Below, in pieces: positions 35,620 through 45,848 of a stretch of 64,000 nucleotides of DNA. The position numbers and the translations under genes are program-made. Every line of letters starts with the position of its first letter. The first letter of the stretch is position 1. The notes beneath the pieces were generated by a model that made no database searches, had not been told where the DNA came from, and saw only the letters and a list, made by a program, of their open reading frames with translations. This DNA comes from Tritonibacter aquimaris. GTDB lineage: Bacteria; Pseudomonadota; Alphaproteobacteria; Rhodobacterales; Rhodobacteraceae. The stretch lies in the NCBI RefSeq assembly GCF_009617595.1, contig NZ_WIXK01000007.1, positions 1-64,000 of the forward strand, written 5' to 3'.

Positions 35620-36780
35620 GTGAGACAACTCTCTATTGCCCTGACGATTGCGTCGGCTTCGTTGGGTGCGCAAGCATCCGCAAGTACGTTTCAAGTACTC
35701 TTTTCCGATCAAACCACTGACCAGGTGCTTTATGCGGCTGATCTAAACGGCGACGGCGATGCCAATGATGTTGGTGAAACACGGGTGTTCTTTGACGAAC
35801 ACAACGCGAGCGGAATGATCGCTCCAACCAACAATGGGTATCAGCTCGCCCAATCGCAAGGTGGTGATGTCTATATTGGCGATGGTGCCACTGACACGGT
35901 ATACCGGTTGCGGGACCTGAACGGGAATGACAATGCCCAGGATGCGGGTGAGGCATCGGTTTGGTTTTCTGCGGATAATGTAAATGGGCTAACCCTTAAT
36001 ACGACCAATGGTGTTGCGGTTGGTAGTGACGGTGCGGTCTATGTTGTCGAGGCGGATACACTTGGCAATCCATCAGGGGATTTTGTCTATCGCACGCAGG
36101 ATTTGAACGGCGATGGCGATGCCAATGATGCGGGCGAAAGTTCCGTGTGGCTTGACCTCACGGCTTTGGATGCGTCTTCTTCACCCTTCGAAATTACCTT
36201 TGATGGCGAAGTCGCCTTTATCACCGATACGGCTGGCGGGAACCCACGTATCTATCGCGCTGAAGATCGCGATGGGAATGGTGTTGTTGAAGCCACTGAG
36301 GTTGTGGAATTTGTTGCACAAGGTGATGCGCCATTTGCGTTGGCGCTTTCGGCCACGGGTGGGGATCTCTTCGCACAGGATCTCTTTACCGATGGTTTGA
36401 TCCGCTACACCGATTTGAACCAAAATGGTCAAATCGACGTTGCAACATAGGCATTCTCGGTTTGGGATTCGGTTGGATTTGCCAATGGCGCGATCTTTGA
36501 TTTTGCCATTGATGGTGATCACGGTTTGGTGCCCAGCAACGAATTTAACGGCGATGATCAGATCTTTGCGCTGTATGACCTGAACGGCGACGGAGATTTC
36601 CTCGACACTGGCGAAACCGTTTCTTTCCTGTCCTTTAGCGATCAAGGGGAATACCCGCGTCGCCCACGTTCTGTTGCGTTCTACAATAGCCCGGCAGCTG
36701 TTCCGCTGCCCGCAACTGGCGTGCTGCTGTTTGGTGCGCTGGCTGGCCTCGGCGCGCGGCGCAGACGACGTTCCAAGTGA
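35620..36780 (+). pseudogene. VPLPA-CTERM protein with EF-hand-like repeats, interrupted by an amber codon
   Basis: A GTG start with GGAGG upstream gives a signal peptide (VRQLSIALTIASASLGAQASA). The exported part has at least six Ca-loop-like repeats of the type DLNGDGDANDVGE, each followed by a short strand. An in-frame TAG at 36448-36450 stops the protein after QNGQIDVAT. The same frame then continues with AFSVWDSVG, another DLNGDGDFLDTGE repeat and a C-terminal sorting tail: VPLPATGVLLFGALAGLGA then RRRRRSK. VPLPA tails are cleaved by exosortase-like enzymes. As it stands, the product would lose its anchor and be released. Without the TAG it would be a 386-residue protein. Confidence 0.8.
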
Positions 36781-36833
36781 GCGGGTGTTTGAAGCGGGCG
36801 GGACTATGTGTCGTTTCTTACTTTGATGAACAA

Positions 36834-36870
36834 AAAACAGCCGCGGAAATCTCCGCGGCTGTTTTGGTTT
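36834..36870. terminator. Bidirectional terminator between VPLPA gene and nuclease
   Basis: AAAACAGCCGCGGA (36834-36847) and TCCGCGGCTGTTTT (36852-36865) form a perfect 14-bp stem with loop AATC, with A and T runs at its ends. It serves both convergent genes. Confidence 0.9.
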
Positions 36871-36884
36871 TAGATGCCGTTTGA

Positions 36885-39800
36885 TCAGATGATCGCGTCG
36901 GGGCCGTCAAGGTCCAGACCAATGATCAGCGGATCGTGGTCAGAGGCCGCGAATGGGCCATCTGCGATGAAGCGATCATCGTTGAACGAATTGTCGTAGT
37001 TCAACAGATCCGGTTCATCCGCGTTGATATGCCACTCGGTTGCTCCGGTCACGAATGCCGCCAGTGAATCATCCGCCAGACCGTGATCAAGTGCACCGCG
37101 CTGCCCATCAAAGACAAAGCTGTAGGCATTGTCCTGGCCAATGAAGGTGTCGATCAGATCGGTCAGACCTTTGTCATCTGTCAGAACCTGAACCGGATCT
37201 TCCTTGGCGTAGGCGTTGAGGTCACCCAAAAGTAGGTAGTTCTCAGTACCACCGCCATTGTAGTCGTTCTCAAGCCAGTCTGCGAGTTCAGCCGCAGCAT
37301 CTGCACGCACCTGGTTCCAGAAACCCTGGCCGTTACCCTGATCAAAGTTTGGATCCGCAATCAGCGCATCAATCTGGGCTTGCGTCACCTCGGTGCTGCC
37401 TGCATCAACTGCTGACTGGGCCTGATCAACCACATCCTGCAGGTTGCTGTCGCCTTTGGATTTGAAGTGAGAGGAGACGAGGGTAAAGGTTTCACCGGTC
37501 TCGATGTCTTCAAACGTGGCAGCAACCGAGGGGCGGTTACGCTGGAAATCACCTACGTCACGGGATGATACCGCATTCAGAGGTTCGGCCAGATCAAAGG
37601 TTGTTGCGGCAGAGGCTTCTTCGAATACGATGAACTCGCTGTGCACCAGGCGCAGTTTGGCGGTGTCGTAGATGATGCCGGTGGTGATCGCATCGGTGCC
37701 CAGGAATTCGCTGTCCAGACCTTCGGTCGGGTTGGCAAAGCCATAGGTTCCAATTGATTCTTCAGCGTTGTTCAGCTCATCCACGAGGGTTGCAATGGCG
37801 CTACCCTCGCCAAAGCCGTTGTTTTCGATCTCTTGGATCGCAAAGGCTTCCGCGCCGGTGCCTTGGAACATTTCCACCAACGCTTCGGTCTGACGTACAA
37901 GCTCCTCGGCAGTATCTGCACCACGTGGGTCCAGCGTGCCGTTGGGGCCTGTACCATTGCTGCCCTGATCAAGCGTGGTGAAATAGTTCAGCACGTTGAT
38001 GGACGCGACCTGAATGTCACCGCCCACATCTGCTGGCGCATCCTGACGGGCACCAGAGTTGGTAGCTTCGTCGATTTGCAGGGTTTCTGTCACGCGCAGC
38101 TGATAGTCCCCAAAGGAGAAGGAGAGCACGCCTTCCACTGGTGCGGTGATCTCAGCACCCAGACGCAGGGTAGAGCCCCCTTCGCCAAAGTTGTCGCCCG
38201 CATCCAGAATACCGTTGCCATTGTCACCGGGGCCCCCCGGCAGATAGGCAAATTCGCTTGGGTTCTGAGCGTTGTTGCTGTCTTCCAGCAGCAGGCGCGC
38301 GTTTTCGTTGGCCTGTGCCAGATCTGCGATCTCATCCGCTTGGGTTTGGGCATCAAACAACTGGGTTGGCTGATACTGCACACCTGCGCTGATCTCGATC
38401 TGACCAAAGCGGTCGAGGTTGAAGTTGGTGATTACCGTCAGCGGATCTGGTGCGCCAGAGGTGACAGACACCAGCATACCTTCAACCGCTTCAAAGTTCT
38501 GCGCGGTGGTCGGATCCAGGATGATCTGGGCCGCAGTTGGGGTTGGTGCATTTGGATTGACAACGTTGACATTGGTCACGGTGTCGATCTGGGTCAGACC
38601 AAAGAATTCATCAACGGTGCCGGTGACTTCAACCAAGTTACCAAGTTCCACAGCAACGCCACCACCAGAGAAGACAAAGATGCCTTCAGATGTCAGCGCA
38701 TTGTCGTCCGCGTCGCTGTCTTCTTCTTGCAGCCAGAAACCATTGCTTTCGATTTTGGTCACAACCGCCGAGACGCGGGTTTGTGCGCCAACAAAGGTGC
38801 TTTCGCGGCCCGTGCCCTGAATTGTGCTGATCAGTTGGATCTCGGGCTGGTCACCGCCGCCGGTGCCACCATCGCCGGAGCCACCAGAGCCATTTTCACC
38901 ACCAAGTGTATTGGCCGCGGCTGCTTGGAACACGCCATCTGCATCACGCTGGAGGGAGTGGCCGATTGAGGTGGAATTACTTTCAGAAACGCCAACGTCT
39001 GTGGAGGTTACGCCAGTCGCCAGCCCGTCGGTTGCGGTGAATGTGCCTTCATATGAAATAAATTCAACCAGCTCACCATCCAGACCAAGTGCGAGGCCAT
39101 CAGGGCCGCCGTTTTGCAGGCCATTTGCAGGAAGTTCGATGACATAGTAGTCGAACTCACCATCGGTGGTGGCATTCATCTCAGCGGTGGTGAAGCTGTT
39201 GTAAACAGAACCATTGTTGCCGTTTACAAACTCCAGCTCAATGCCTGAGGCGTCTGCCCCTGCGTTGACGCGGATTTCGACAAACTCACCAGTATCGCCA
39301 CCTTCGTTATCATAGTGGAATTCGTTGATGCGCAAGTCAGTGACAGCGCTGGTTCCGCTGATGTTGGCTTCACCGGCGGTATTGGCAAACGGTGCAAACC
39401 AAGCATCATCCGCACCACGTTGCAGAGAGTTTCCAACCTCGGTGTTGGTAGGTTCAAAAACACCGATGTCAGTTGAAGTTTCGCCGGCGGCCAGGCCATC
39501 AACGGCTGTGAATGTGCCTTCATAGGAGAGAAATTCGACCAGTTCACCGTCAAGCCCCAGCGCCAGACCATCAGGGCCGCCGTTCTGAATGCCGGGCGTT
39601 GCAACCACATAGTAGTCAAATTCACCATCAGAGGTGACGGTGGCTTCTGAGAGGTCCATGTCGCGATAGACGCGGCGTTGGCTGGAGCTGCCGTTCAGCA
39701 GTTCCAAAGTAACACCCGAGGCATCCGCACCAGCGTTTACACGAATTTCAACGAATTCGCCCTGATCGCCGCCCGCATTATCATAGTGGAATTCATTGAT

Positions 39801-41249
39801 GCGCAAATCGGTGATTGCGATCGGGGCTTGAATGTTGGCCGCGCCGGAGGTGTTGGCCTCGGTTTCGGCGCGCCAGCTGCCATCCAGCTCACGCTGAAGC
39901 GAATGACCCACTTCGGTGCCACCATTTTCCGCAACACCGATATCGGTCGAGGTCTGGCCAGCGGCGGTGCCGTTGTTTGCGGTGAGCGTACCTTCATAAG
40001 ACAGGAACTCGATCACGTCGCCGCCGTTTGAAAGCGCCAGCCCATCTGGGGCGCCGTTCTGAATGCCGTTGGTTGGGCGGTTCCAGACGTAGTAGTCAAA
40101 CTCACCGTCTGTGGTCATCTCCAGATCTGCCAGCGCTGTTGTGGCATAGGTGTCGCCATTTGAGCCGTTGTAGAGCTCAACAGTGGCCTGTGAGATGTCG
40201 TCGCCTGCGTTCACACGAATTTCGACAAACTCGCCCTGATCGCCACCAGCGTTGTCATAGTGGATTTCGTTGATCCGAGCTGTGATCGGCGGAATTTCAA
40301 CAACGTCCTGAACATTGATGACAACGTCCTGGCTGCTTACGCCACCATCTTCATCCGAGACGGTTACGGTGATGTCATAGCTGTTGTCGCCGTTCTGATC
40401 TGCGGGTGTTTCATAGTCAGGCGCGGCAATGAAATTCAGCTCGCCGGTGGTCTCATCAATTGTGAACAAGGCGGCATCAGTACCGGAAATTGAATAGCTC
40501 AGGTCTGCGCTATCGACATCCGTGGCCGCAACGGTTGCAACGGCAGTGGTGTTTTCCCGCACGTCAAGCGCTGCGGGCAGTTCAATGCGAGGCGCGTCGT
40601 TTTCACCATGAATGGTGATCGTTACGGTCGCGGTGTCGCTGCCACCTTTGCCATCATCAACTGTATAAGTGAATGTATCTGTTGCCGTTTCACCCAGCTG
40701 CAGATGATCGAATTGGTTGCCTGGGTTGTAGGAAACAAGACCATCAATGAGGGTAACGGCTGCACCGGAGGCAGAGGTTGCCGCAACATCAGTGACTTCA
40801 ATTGCGTCACCATCAAATTCCTGATCATTGCTGAGCAGGTCAGACGCCGCAAAGCTTACGCCGTTTTCATCTGAAGCAACCGCATCATCTGCGGCCAATA
40901 CAGCGTTGTTGGTGCCATTCAGGAAGAATGTGTAGTCGTCAGCTTCAAAGTAGAGCGCTTCGGTTGAAAACAGCGTGTCGCGGCCGCTGTCTGCAACGGA
41001 GTTGTTCAAAGATTGCACCTTGGTGATGCGCGAACCAAAGCGGGAGATGGAGTAGTCGTTGATGCTTCCTGAATAGACCGCGGTGTCAAACCCGCGGCCA
41101 CCAAAGAATACATCATTGCCACGACTGCCGAAAAAGCGGTCATCGCCGCCACGGCCAAAGCCATAATCTCTACCATTGCCACCGATCAGCATATTGCCGT
41201 CACGGTCGCCGAAAAGGAAATTCAAACCAAAGAAACTGCCAAACGCCAT
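36885..41249 (-). CDS. Giant extracellular nuclease (ExeM/NucH-like) with RTX, cadherin and lamin-tail domains
   Basis: 1454 aa. Residues 22-56 are RTX-like nonapeptides (GGNGRDYGF, GGDDRFFG, GGRGFDTAV). Then come a tandem VCBS-like region (about 118-230) and a cadherin-like domain (to about 335). Three lamin-tail repeats follow, each opening RINEFHYDN or RINEIHYDN with GEFVEIRVNAG. An OB-fold segment (QLISTIQGTGRESTFVGA) leads to a C-terminal endonuclease/exonuclease/phosphatase domain from about 1080. This domain carries VASINVLNYFTT, the QEIENNG acid, SSHFKSKG, LGDLNAYAKEDP and DHDPLIIGLD. It should degrade extracellular DNA. There is no N-terminal signal peptide, so type I secretion is likely. 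RTX at the N-terminus is unusual. Confidence 0.9.
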   Translation of the reverse strand: MAFGSFFGLNFLFGDRDGNMLIGGNGRDYGFGRGGDDRFFGSRGNDVFFGGRGFDTAVYSGSINDYSISRFGSRITKVQSLNNSVADSGRDTLFSTEALYFEADDYTFFLNGTNNAVLAADDAVASDENGVSFAASDLLSNDQEFDGDAIEVTDVAATSASGAAVTLIDGLVSYNPGNQFDHLQLGETATDTFTYTVDDGKGGSDTATVTITIHGENDAPRIELPAALDVRENTTAVATVAATDVDSADLSYSISGTDAALFTIDETTGELNFIAAPDYETPADQNGDNSYDITVTVSDEDGGVSSQDVVINVQDVVEIPPITARINEIHYDNAGGDQGEFVEIRVNAGDDISQATVELYNGSNGDTYATTALADLEMTTDGEFDYYVWNRPTNGIQNGAPDGLALSNGGDVIEFLSYEGTLTANNGTAAGQTSTDIGVAENGGTEVGHSLQRELDGSWRAETEANTSGAANIQAPIAITDLRINEFHYDNAGGDQGEFVEIRVNAGADASGVTLELLNGSSSQRRVYRDMDLSEATVTSDGEFDYYVVATPGIQNGGPDGLALGLDGELVEFLSYEGTFTAVDGLAAGETSTDIGVFEPTNTEVGNSLQRGADDAWFAPFANTAGEANISGTSAVTDLRINEFHYDNEGGDTGEFVEIRVNAGADASGIELEFVNGNNGSVYNSFTTAEMNATTDGEFDYYVIELPANGLQNGGPDGLALGLDGELVEFISYEGTFTATDGLATGVTSTDVGVSESNSTSIGHSLQRDADGVFQAAAANTLGGENGSGGSGDGGTGGGDQPEIQLISTIQGTGRESTFVGAQTRVSAVVTKIESNGFWLQEEDSDADDNALTSEGIFVFSGGGVAVELGNLVEVTGTVDEFFGLTQIDTVTNVNVVNPNAPTPTAAQIILDPTTAQNFEAVEGMLVSVTSGAPDPLTVITNFNLDRFGQIEISAGVQYQPTQLFDAQTQADEIADLAQANENARLLLEDSNNAQNPSEFAYLPGGPGDNGNGILDAGDNFGEGGSTLRLGAEITAPVEGVLSFSFGDYQLRVTETLQIDEATNSGARQDAPADVGGDIQVASINVLNYFTTLDQGSNGTGPNGTLDPRGADTAEELVRQTEALVEMFQGTGAEAFAIQEIENNGFGEGSAIATLVDELNNAEESIGTYGFANPTEGLDSEFLGTDAITTGIIYDTAKLRLVHSEFIVFEEASAATTFDLAEPLNAVSSRDVGDFQRNRPSVAATFEDIETGETFTLVSSHFKSKGDSNLQDVVDQAQSAVDAGSTEVTQAQIDALIADPNFDQGNGQGFWNQVRADAAAELADWLENDYNGGGTENYLLLGDLNAYAKEDPVQVLTDDKGLTDLIDTFIGQDNAYSFVFDGQRGALDHGLADDSLAAFVTGATEWHINADEPDLLNYDNSFNDDRFIADGPFAASDHDPLIIGLDLDGPDAII

Positions 41250-41460
41250 CTTTTTTGTACTCCACTGCCGGAAAACGGGAAATGTCTATCGCGCTGCAGA
41301 TGCAGTGTGCTCCGTGACAAGAAGATGACGGTCGTTAAGATATCAAGAAACTGTTAACTATGTTGGCGTTTCGTGTGATTTGCTCCCGCTTTATGCTTGG
41401 CACCGGTTAAGCATGGGGCCGTTCAAAGGGGAAAGACACAGCAGCTGTTCCCCCTCCGTA

Positions 41461-42903
41461 TCACAGCGCAAGCGCAGGTGACGGCCCAGTTGATTCGAAA
41501 TGCCAACGGCTGCTCCATTGTCCGCGCACACGGTGCAACGTCAGAAAATTGCGCTCAGCAACATAGCGAAACTGTTGCCCCGGTATTTTGCGAATGCGGA
41601 CAGGATGATCCGGCAGCGGGTCTTCTCCGAGCCAGGATAATGCACCCAACATTCGCGCCCAAGCGGCAGGGGGAGGGCGGTGTGTGATGCCTGAGGCAAC
41701 AAGCTGGTGCAGCTCTGCCGACGTGCTTAATCGCAGGGTTGCACGTGTCGCCAAGTGTATTTCCCCAGACAAAATGGTCAAATCCTGACCGGGTGGTTCA
41801 CACATGCGCAGCGCCAGATTAAGCATGCGCCGCCAACTGTCGCGGTGGGCGCGGCTTTGCCATTGGTCGCGTAGGTCGTCTTCGTATTTCTGCATCGATG
41901 GGATCGCGACCATAATCGCTTCCAAAATGGAGAGCCTTGGCCCCAAAAGCGGCACGCTGGACATCATAAATGTGTGGCCATGAAAAGGTGCATCGGCCGC
42001 GGATTCCATCATCGCCCAGCCAGACGGCCCCATAATCTCCCTCCGGGTCCGTTGACCGCGCAAATCGGGGGTCAGAATACGCAGATCTCCTACCTGAATG
42101 TGCCAACCCATATGATGGCCACGAGGGTCTGCAAAACGGGACGGCAGATGTCCTTCGCGCGCGGCCGCCTGGAACGTCAAAAAGGCCTCTCGGGCAGCGG
42201 TAAACAGGGTTTGCCCTACGGGTGAATAGGTGCGCGATCGTCTAAGCGATCCCCAGCCATCACAGATGTCATGGTCGTCCCATTGCATCACAGATGGTAC
42301 ACGGGCGGCCAGATAGGCGAAATCCGGTGCGCTATAGAGAAAGGCGTAGCGTTCAAAAAACCTCTGTCGCAAATGAAGGAAAAGATCATCGAGATCTTCG
42401 CGCGATGGGTCTGTTGGCAACTCATCCGGCCAGTCTTCACTCAGCGGGTGACCATCGGTGGCTTCGTCCGCATAGATCTGATCACCCCCATGCAAAAGCA
42501 GTGAGACAGGGTGTTCTTTGTGGAGGTCTGCGAGACGTTTCCACATGGTGTTGCGCTCAAGATCTTCGCGCTCAAGGTCACCGTGTTCTTCGCCATTACA
42601 GGAGACATAGGCGATGTTCAGATCAGCGGTGAAATTGGCAGCGAGCTGATAGGTATTGTTGCCCCAGCTATAGCTGCTTGGCTGATTGGAAGGGCGTCTA
42701 AAGCGCGCGACCCAGATTTTATGATTTGGGTAATCGGCGAGCTCTTCTAGCGAAACAGGGCCAGTTTCGAGCTCAATCGGGGGCAAGTCTTGGCCTTTGG
42801 GGGCGATAAACAAAGCAGACAGCTGCAGCTGCCCATCAACGATATCGTCCAAAAACAGAATGGGGCCAATTGGCGGAGCGGTGGGAGCGAGACAGGCGAT
42901 CAT
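41461..42903 (-). CDS. PhoD-like metallophosphatase
   Basis: 480 aa. The metal-site motifs of the PhoD-like calcineurin fold are in order: ADLNIAYVSCNG near 91, LLLHGGDQIYADEATDG near 134, VMQWDDHDICDGWGS near 210, and LTILSGEIHLATRATL near 375. No Tat or Sec signal is visible, which differs from secreted PhoD phosphodiesterases and suggests a cytoplasmic enzyme. Substrate unknown. It is a single minus-strand gene between the nuclease and the kinase operon. Confidence 0.85.
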   Translation of the reverse strand: MIACLAPTAPPIGPILFLDDIVDGQLQLSALFIAPKGQDLPPIELETGPVSLEELADYPNHKIWVARFRRPSNQPSSYSWGNNTYQLAANFTADLNIAYVSCNGEEHGDLEREDLERNTMWKRLADLHKEHPVSLLLHGGDQIYADEATDGHPLSEDWPDELPTDPSREDLDDLFLHLRQRFFERYAFLYSAPDFAYLAARVPSVMQWDDHDICDGWGSLRRSRTYSPVGQTLFTAAREAFLTFQAAAREGHLPSRFADPRGHHMGWHIQVGDLRILTPDLRGQRTRREIMGPSGWAMMESAADAPFHGHTFMMSSVPLLGPRLSILEAIMVAIPSMQKYEDDLRDQWQSRAHRDSWRRMLNLALRMCEPPGQDLTILSGEIHLATRATLRLSTSAELHQLVASGITHRPPPAAWARMLGALSWLGEDPLPDHPVRIRKIPGQQFRYVAERNFLTLHRVRGQWSSRWHFESTGPSPALAL

Positions 42904-43299
42904 TGCGCTGTTTTACCTAGGGTCTATGTGTGCGTGGTGCAAGAAGGGCTTGCTGATTTGTGGGCCTGTCATGCGTAGTGCTACAGCGTTTCCCCGCGCG
43001 TTGAGCAGAAGGTCAAAAGGCCAGTTGAACATATGATTTGTTATCTCCATGCGCGCGTTACTGATTTGATTTTCCAAAATTTTTACCAAAAGGTGAATGA
43101 CAAAATTAAGCCTTCATAAGGGCCTTAAAAATAACGCTTTTGCCGAACGCATTGATGCAAATGTGGCGAGAGCGCCCCAATTGGCCGACCTGTGCCACAT
43201 TTGTGCCGCAGGTCTTTACCAGCATCTGAACCCAGGCAAGCGCAGTTTGGCGTGACTCGACGTTGATCTTGGCTGTCGAAATTATGAAGGGTTCATCCA
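42904..43299. other. Divergent intergenic region before the kinase operon
   Basis: 396 bp, AT-richer than its flanks around 43030-43130. It must carry the promoters for the phosphatase and the kinase operon. I found no clear -35/-10 pair and no repeat. Confidence 0.4.
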
Positions 43300-44700
43300 G
43301 TGCAACACAAGACCTGCACCCAAACCGCTGAGGCGACCTGTTCAGCAAGCGATCATGCGCGTGCCTTGTCACGCGGTGCCACGCTGCTGCAGGGGCAGTA
43401 TCAGATCGAGCGGCAATTGTTGGCTGGTGGGTTTGGCCTGACCTATCTTGCGCGCGACAGTCTGGACCGTCAGGTGGTGATCAAGGAGTGTTTTCCAGCT
43501 GAGTTTGGTTTTCGTGAAGGCAATAAGGTGGCAACGCCCGAGCCCTATCAGGCCAAATGCTTCAAAACTGTTTTGCGCCATTTCCTACGTGAGGCCCAAT
43601 GGCTGGCGCAGGCGTCGCACCCGAATGTGGTCGCCGTTCATCAGGTGTTTAAAGAAAACAACACCGCCTATATCGCGATGGATTTTATCGAGGGCGAAGA
43701 TCTTGTGAACCTGCGCGCCCGGCAGCCTGAACGTTTTGATCAATTGGCCTTGTCGCAGCTTTTGGATCAGGCTCTGCGTGGTCTTCACTATCTGCATGAA
43801 CAGGGCATTTTGCACCGCGATGTATCGCCGGATAACTTCCTTCTCGATCAGGAGGGCCACCTGACTCTGATTGATTTTGGCGCGGCCTGCAGCCTGAGCA
43901 ATGAGGATGACACTGCCCTTGGGGCGCTCTTGTCTGTCAAAGATGGGTATTCCCCGCATGAGCTGTATCACACCGATATGCGCCAACGCGCATCAAGCGA
44001 TCTATATGCGCTGGGCGCAACATTTTACTTCCTGGTGTCAGGTACTCCACCGCCGCAGGCCACCACGCGGCTCAAAGCTGTAACAGGGGGAGAGCAGGAT
44101 CCCTGTGCATTGTTAAGCGAGACAGCTGATGGGTTTGATCGCGGGTTTTTGGCCTCAATCGACAAGGCGATGTCTATTCTCCCCGGAGCACGGTTTCAGA
44201 ATGCAGCAGAATGGCGCGATAGCCTGCCGGAAGAGCTGAAACCGAGCGAGGCTGAAAGCACAACTGAGCCAATGCCTGCACAAGACCCACAGCAATGGGA
44301 CAGCATTCAAGAAGCGCTTGCGGATTTGGTTGCTCGCACAAATCAGGATCTAAAACCGCCGCGCAAACGGCATCAGGCCAAAGAAGAACCGGTACAATCA
44401 TCGCCCCCTCGCCAAATGGTAGATCTATTTGGTGAGCCTATCGAAGATGTCGACGGCTGGCTCAGTGCGCAGGATCGGGCTGCGCGCAAAAGTCGCGAAG
44501 CCAGCGTAGCAGCGCCTTCTGACCAAATCACACCACCCGCCACGCAGAATCTGCGCTCAGCGTCTCTGGCGGAAACTGCTGACACCAGAACCGACAACTG
44601 GGGTGAGCGGATTGCACGGATCTGGGGTGGCAACGGCGCAAAACAGCAAAATGGTGGGCACGCCCGTGGCGGTATGCATAAGAACGGAAAAACAGCATGA
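43300..44700 (+). CDS. Serine/threonine protein kinase, head of the FHA/GTPase operon
   Basis: 466 aa. The Hanks-type kinase domain spans about 34-300. The glycine loop is LLAGGFGLTYLA, the ATP lysine K62 (VVIKECFP), the catalytic HRDVSPDNFLL holds D174 and N179, and DFG is at 192-194. All catalytic residues are present. The tail (about 310-466) is Pro/Gln/Ser-rich and disordered, with no transmembrane helix, so the kinase is cytoplasmic. It starts with GTG (weak GAAGGG site). It overlaps the FHA gene by 4 bp (ATGA), which couples their translation. Confidence 0.92.
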   Translation: MQHKTCTQTAEATCSASDHARALSRGATLLQGQYQIERQLLAGGFGLTYLARDSLDRQVVIKECFPAEFGFREGNKVATPEPYQAKCFKTVLRHFLREAQWLAQASHPNVVAVHQVFKENNTAYIAMDFIEGEDLVNLRARQPERFDQLALSQLLDQALRGLHYLHEQGILHRDVSPDNFLLDQEGHLTLIDFGAACSLSNEDDTALGALLSVKDGYSPHELYHTDMRQRASSDLYALGATFYFLVSGTPPPQATTRLKAVTGGEQDPCALLSETADGFDRGFLASIDKAMSILPGARFQNAAEWRDSLPEELKPSEAESTTEPMPAQDPQQWDSIQEALADLVARTNQDLKPPRKRHQAKEEPVQSSPPRQMVDLFGEPIEDVDGWLSAQDRAARKSREASVAAPSDQITPPATQNLRSASLAETADTRTDNWGERIARIWGGNGAKQQNGGHARGGMHKNGKTA

Positions 44701-45848
44701 AGTTTATCAAAGACATCATTGGTGAAAAGCGTGAGCACTGGGATCATGAACCAGAACAGCCTGCGGAAACAAATGGCGCGCGAACCGACCAGGACATGCT
44801 GGCAGCGATCCTCGCGGCGCGTCGATTGAGCCCAGAACTGGCACCGGAGGAGACACCTCCTGCAGGTGAACAATTTGCAGAACCCAGCAGTCCGCAAAAT
44901 GCAGAATCTGGCCCGCTACAGCTTTTGGGTGCGGATCGCGTTGAGCCTGCGCAACAGGATACCTCGGACGTTTTGAACACGTTTCTGGCCTCGCAGAACG
45001 TTGAAAGAACTGAAGTCGAAAGACCTGCACCAGAAGCAAGTGTAACGGAGGTGAAACTGCCTCAGACGCCTGTGGCTGAAGATGGTGCTCCTGAGGATGA
45101 AACCTCAGAACGGCAGTACCGCATTTTTACGCGTCGCAACAAAACACGTTTGGTGAACGATGAGCCGTCACAAGATTATGCACAAGTTCCGACCGAAGCA
45201 CGGCGGGGCAGCCATGCTGAACCACCAGCTGCGCGTCAGGATCTGAGTGTAGCGTTTCCCGACCCTTCTATCGAGGAAGCGGTCGCGCCCAATACCATAG
45301 CTGATGCCAACGCCAGTCCAGAACAGGACGATATTTTGATGGATTTTGGCAGCGATATGCTGGCGGATCAGAAACTCACAGAGAGCCGGGTGAAAACGCG
45401 CTTGCTTGGCTTTGATGCCGAAGAGCTTGAAGACGATCCTTTTGCCACAGAAGCAATGCCGCAGGGATCTGGAATGAGTCAGTTTCCGGTGGGTTGGCTG
45501 GTTGTGGTGGAAGGGCCAGGGCGCGGTGCGGGGTTTACGCTTTCCTCCGGTGTCAGCCTGATCGGGCGCGGCGAAGATCAGACCATTCGGCTGGATTTTG
45601 GGGATACAAGCATCTCGCGCAGTCATCATGCTGCGGTTGCATATGACCCTGAACAAAAAGAGTTTTTTATCGGACATGGGGGCAAGGCCAATCTGGTGCG
45701 CCGCAATGGGCGGCCGGTACTGGTGACCGAGCCGCTGACCTCTGGCGATTTGATCCGCATTGGCGAGACCAGCCTGCGATTTGTGCCATTGTGCGGCGCT
45801 GATTTTTCCTGGGAGCGCGGGGCCGGGGAGTGCACTGACTTTGTCTAA
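44697..45848 (+). CDS. FHA-domain protein
   Basis: 383 aa. The first 260 residues are acidic and low in structure, and contain the conserved-looking segment LADQKLTESRVKTRLLGFDAE... near 222-245. The C-terminal FHA domain (about 264-370) has VSLIGRGEDQ (G290, R291) and DTSISRSHHAAV, the residues that hold phosphothreonine. It probably binds targets phosphorylated by the kinase next to it. The TRLLGF segment contains a Thr that could be a phosphosite; this is inference. It overlaps the kinase and the PP2C gene. Confidence 0.9.
   Translation: MKFIKDIIGEKREHWDHEPEQPAETNGARTDQDMLAAILAARRLSPELAPEETPPAGEQFAEPSSPQNAESGPLQLLGADRVEPAQQDTSDVLNTFLASQNVERTEVERPAPEASVTEVKLPQTPVAEDGAPEDETSERQYRIFTRRNKTRLVNDEPSQDYAQVPTEARRGSHAEPPAARQDLSVAFPDPSIEEAVAPNTIADANASPEQDDILMDFGSDMLADQKLTESRVKTRLLGFDAEELEDDPFATEAMPQGSGMSQFPVGWLVVVEGPGRGAGFTLSSGVSLIGRGEDQTIRLDFGDTSISRSHHAAVAYDPEQKEFFIGHGGKANLVRRNGRPVLVTEPLTSGDLIRIGETSLRFVPLCGADFSWERGAGECTDFV

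Noticed and set aside
6949-36450. Amber codon recoding in this organism
   Set aside because: TAG ends several intact genes here (nucleoside hydrolase, bioA, bioC, EamA transporter, ihfB), so it is an ordinary stop; the two internal ambers are more likely independent mutations.
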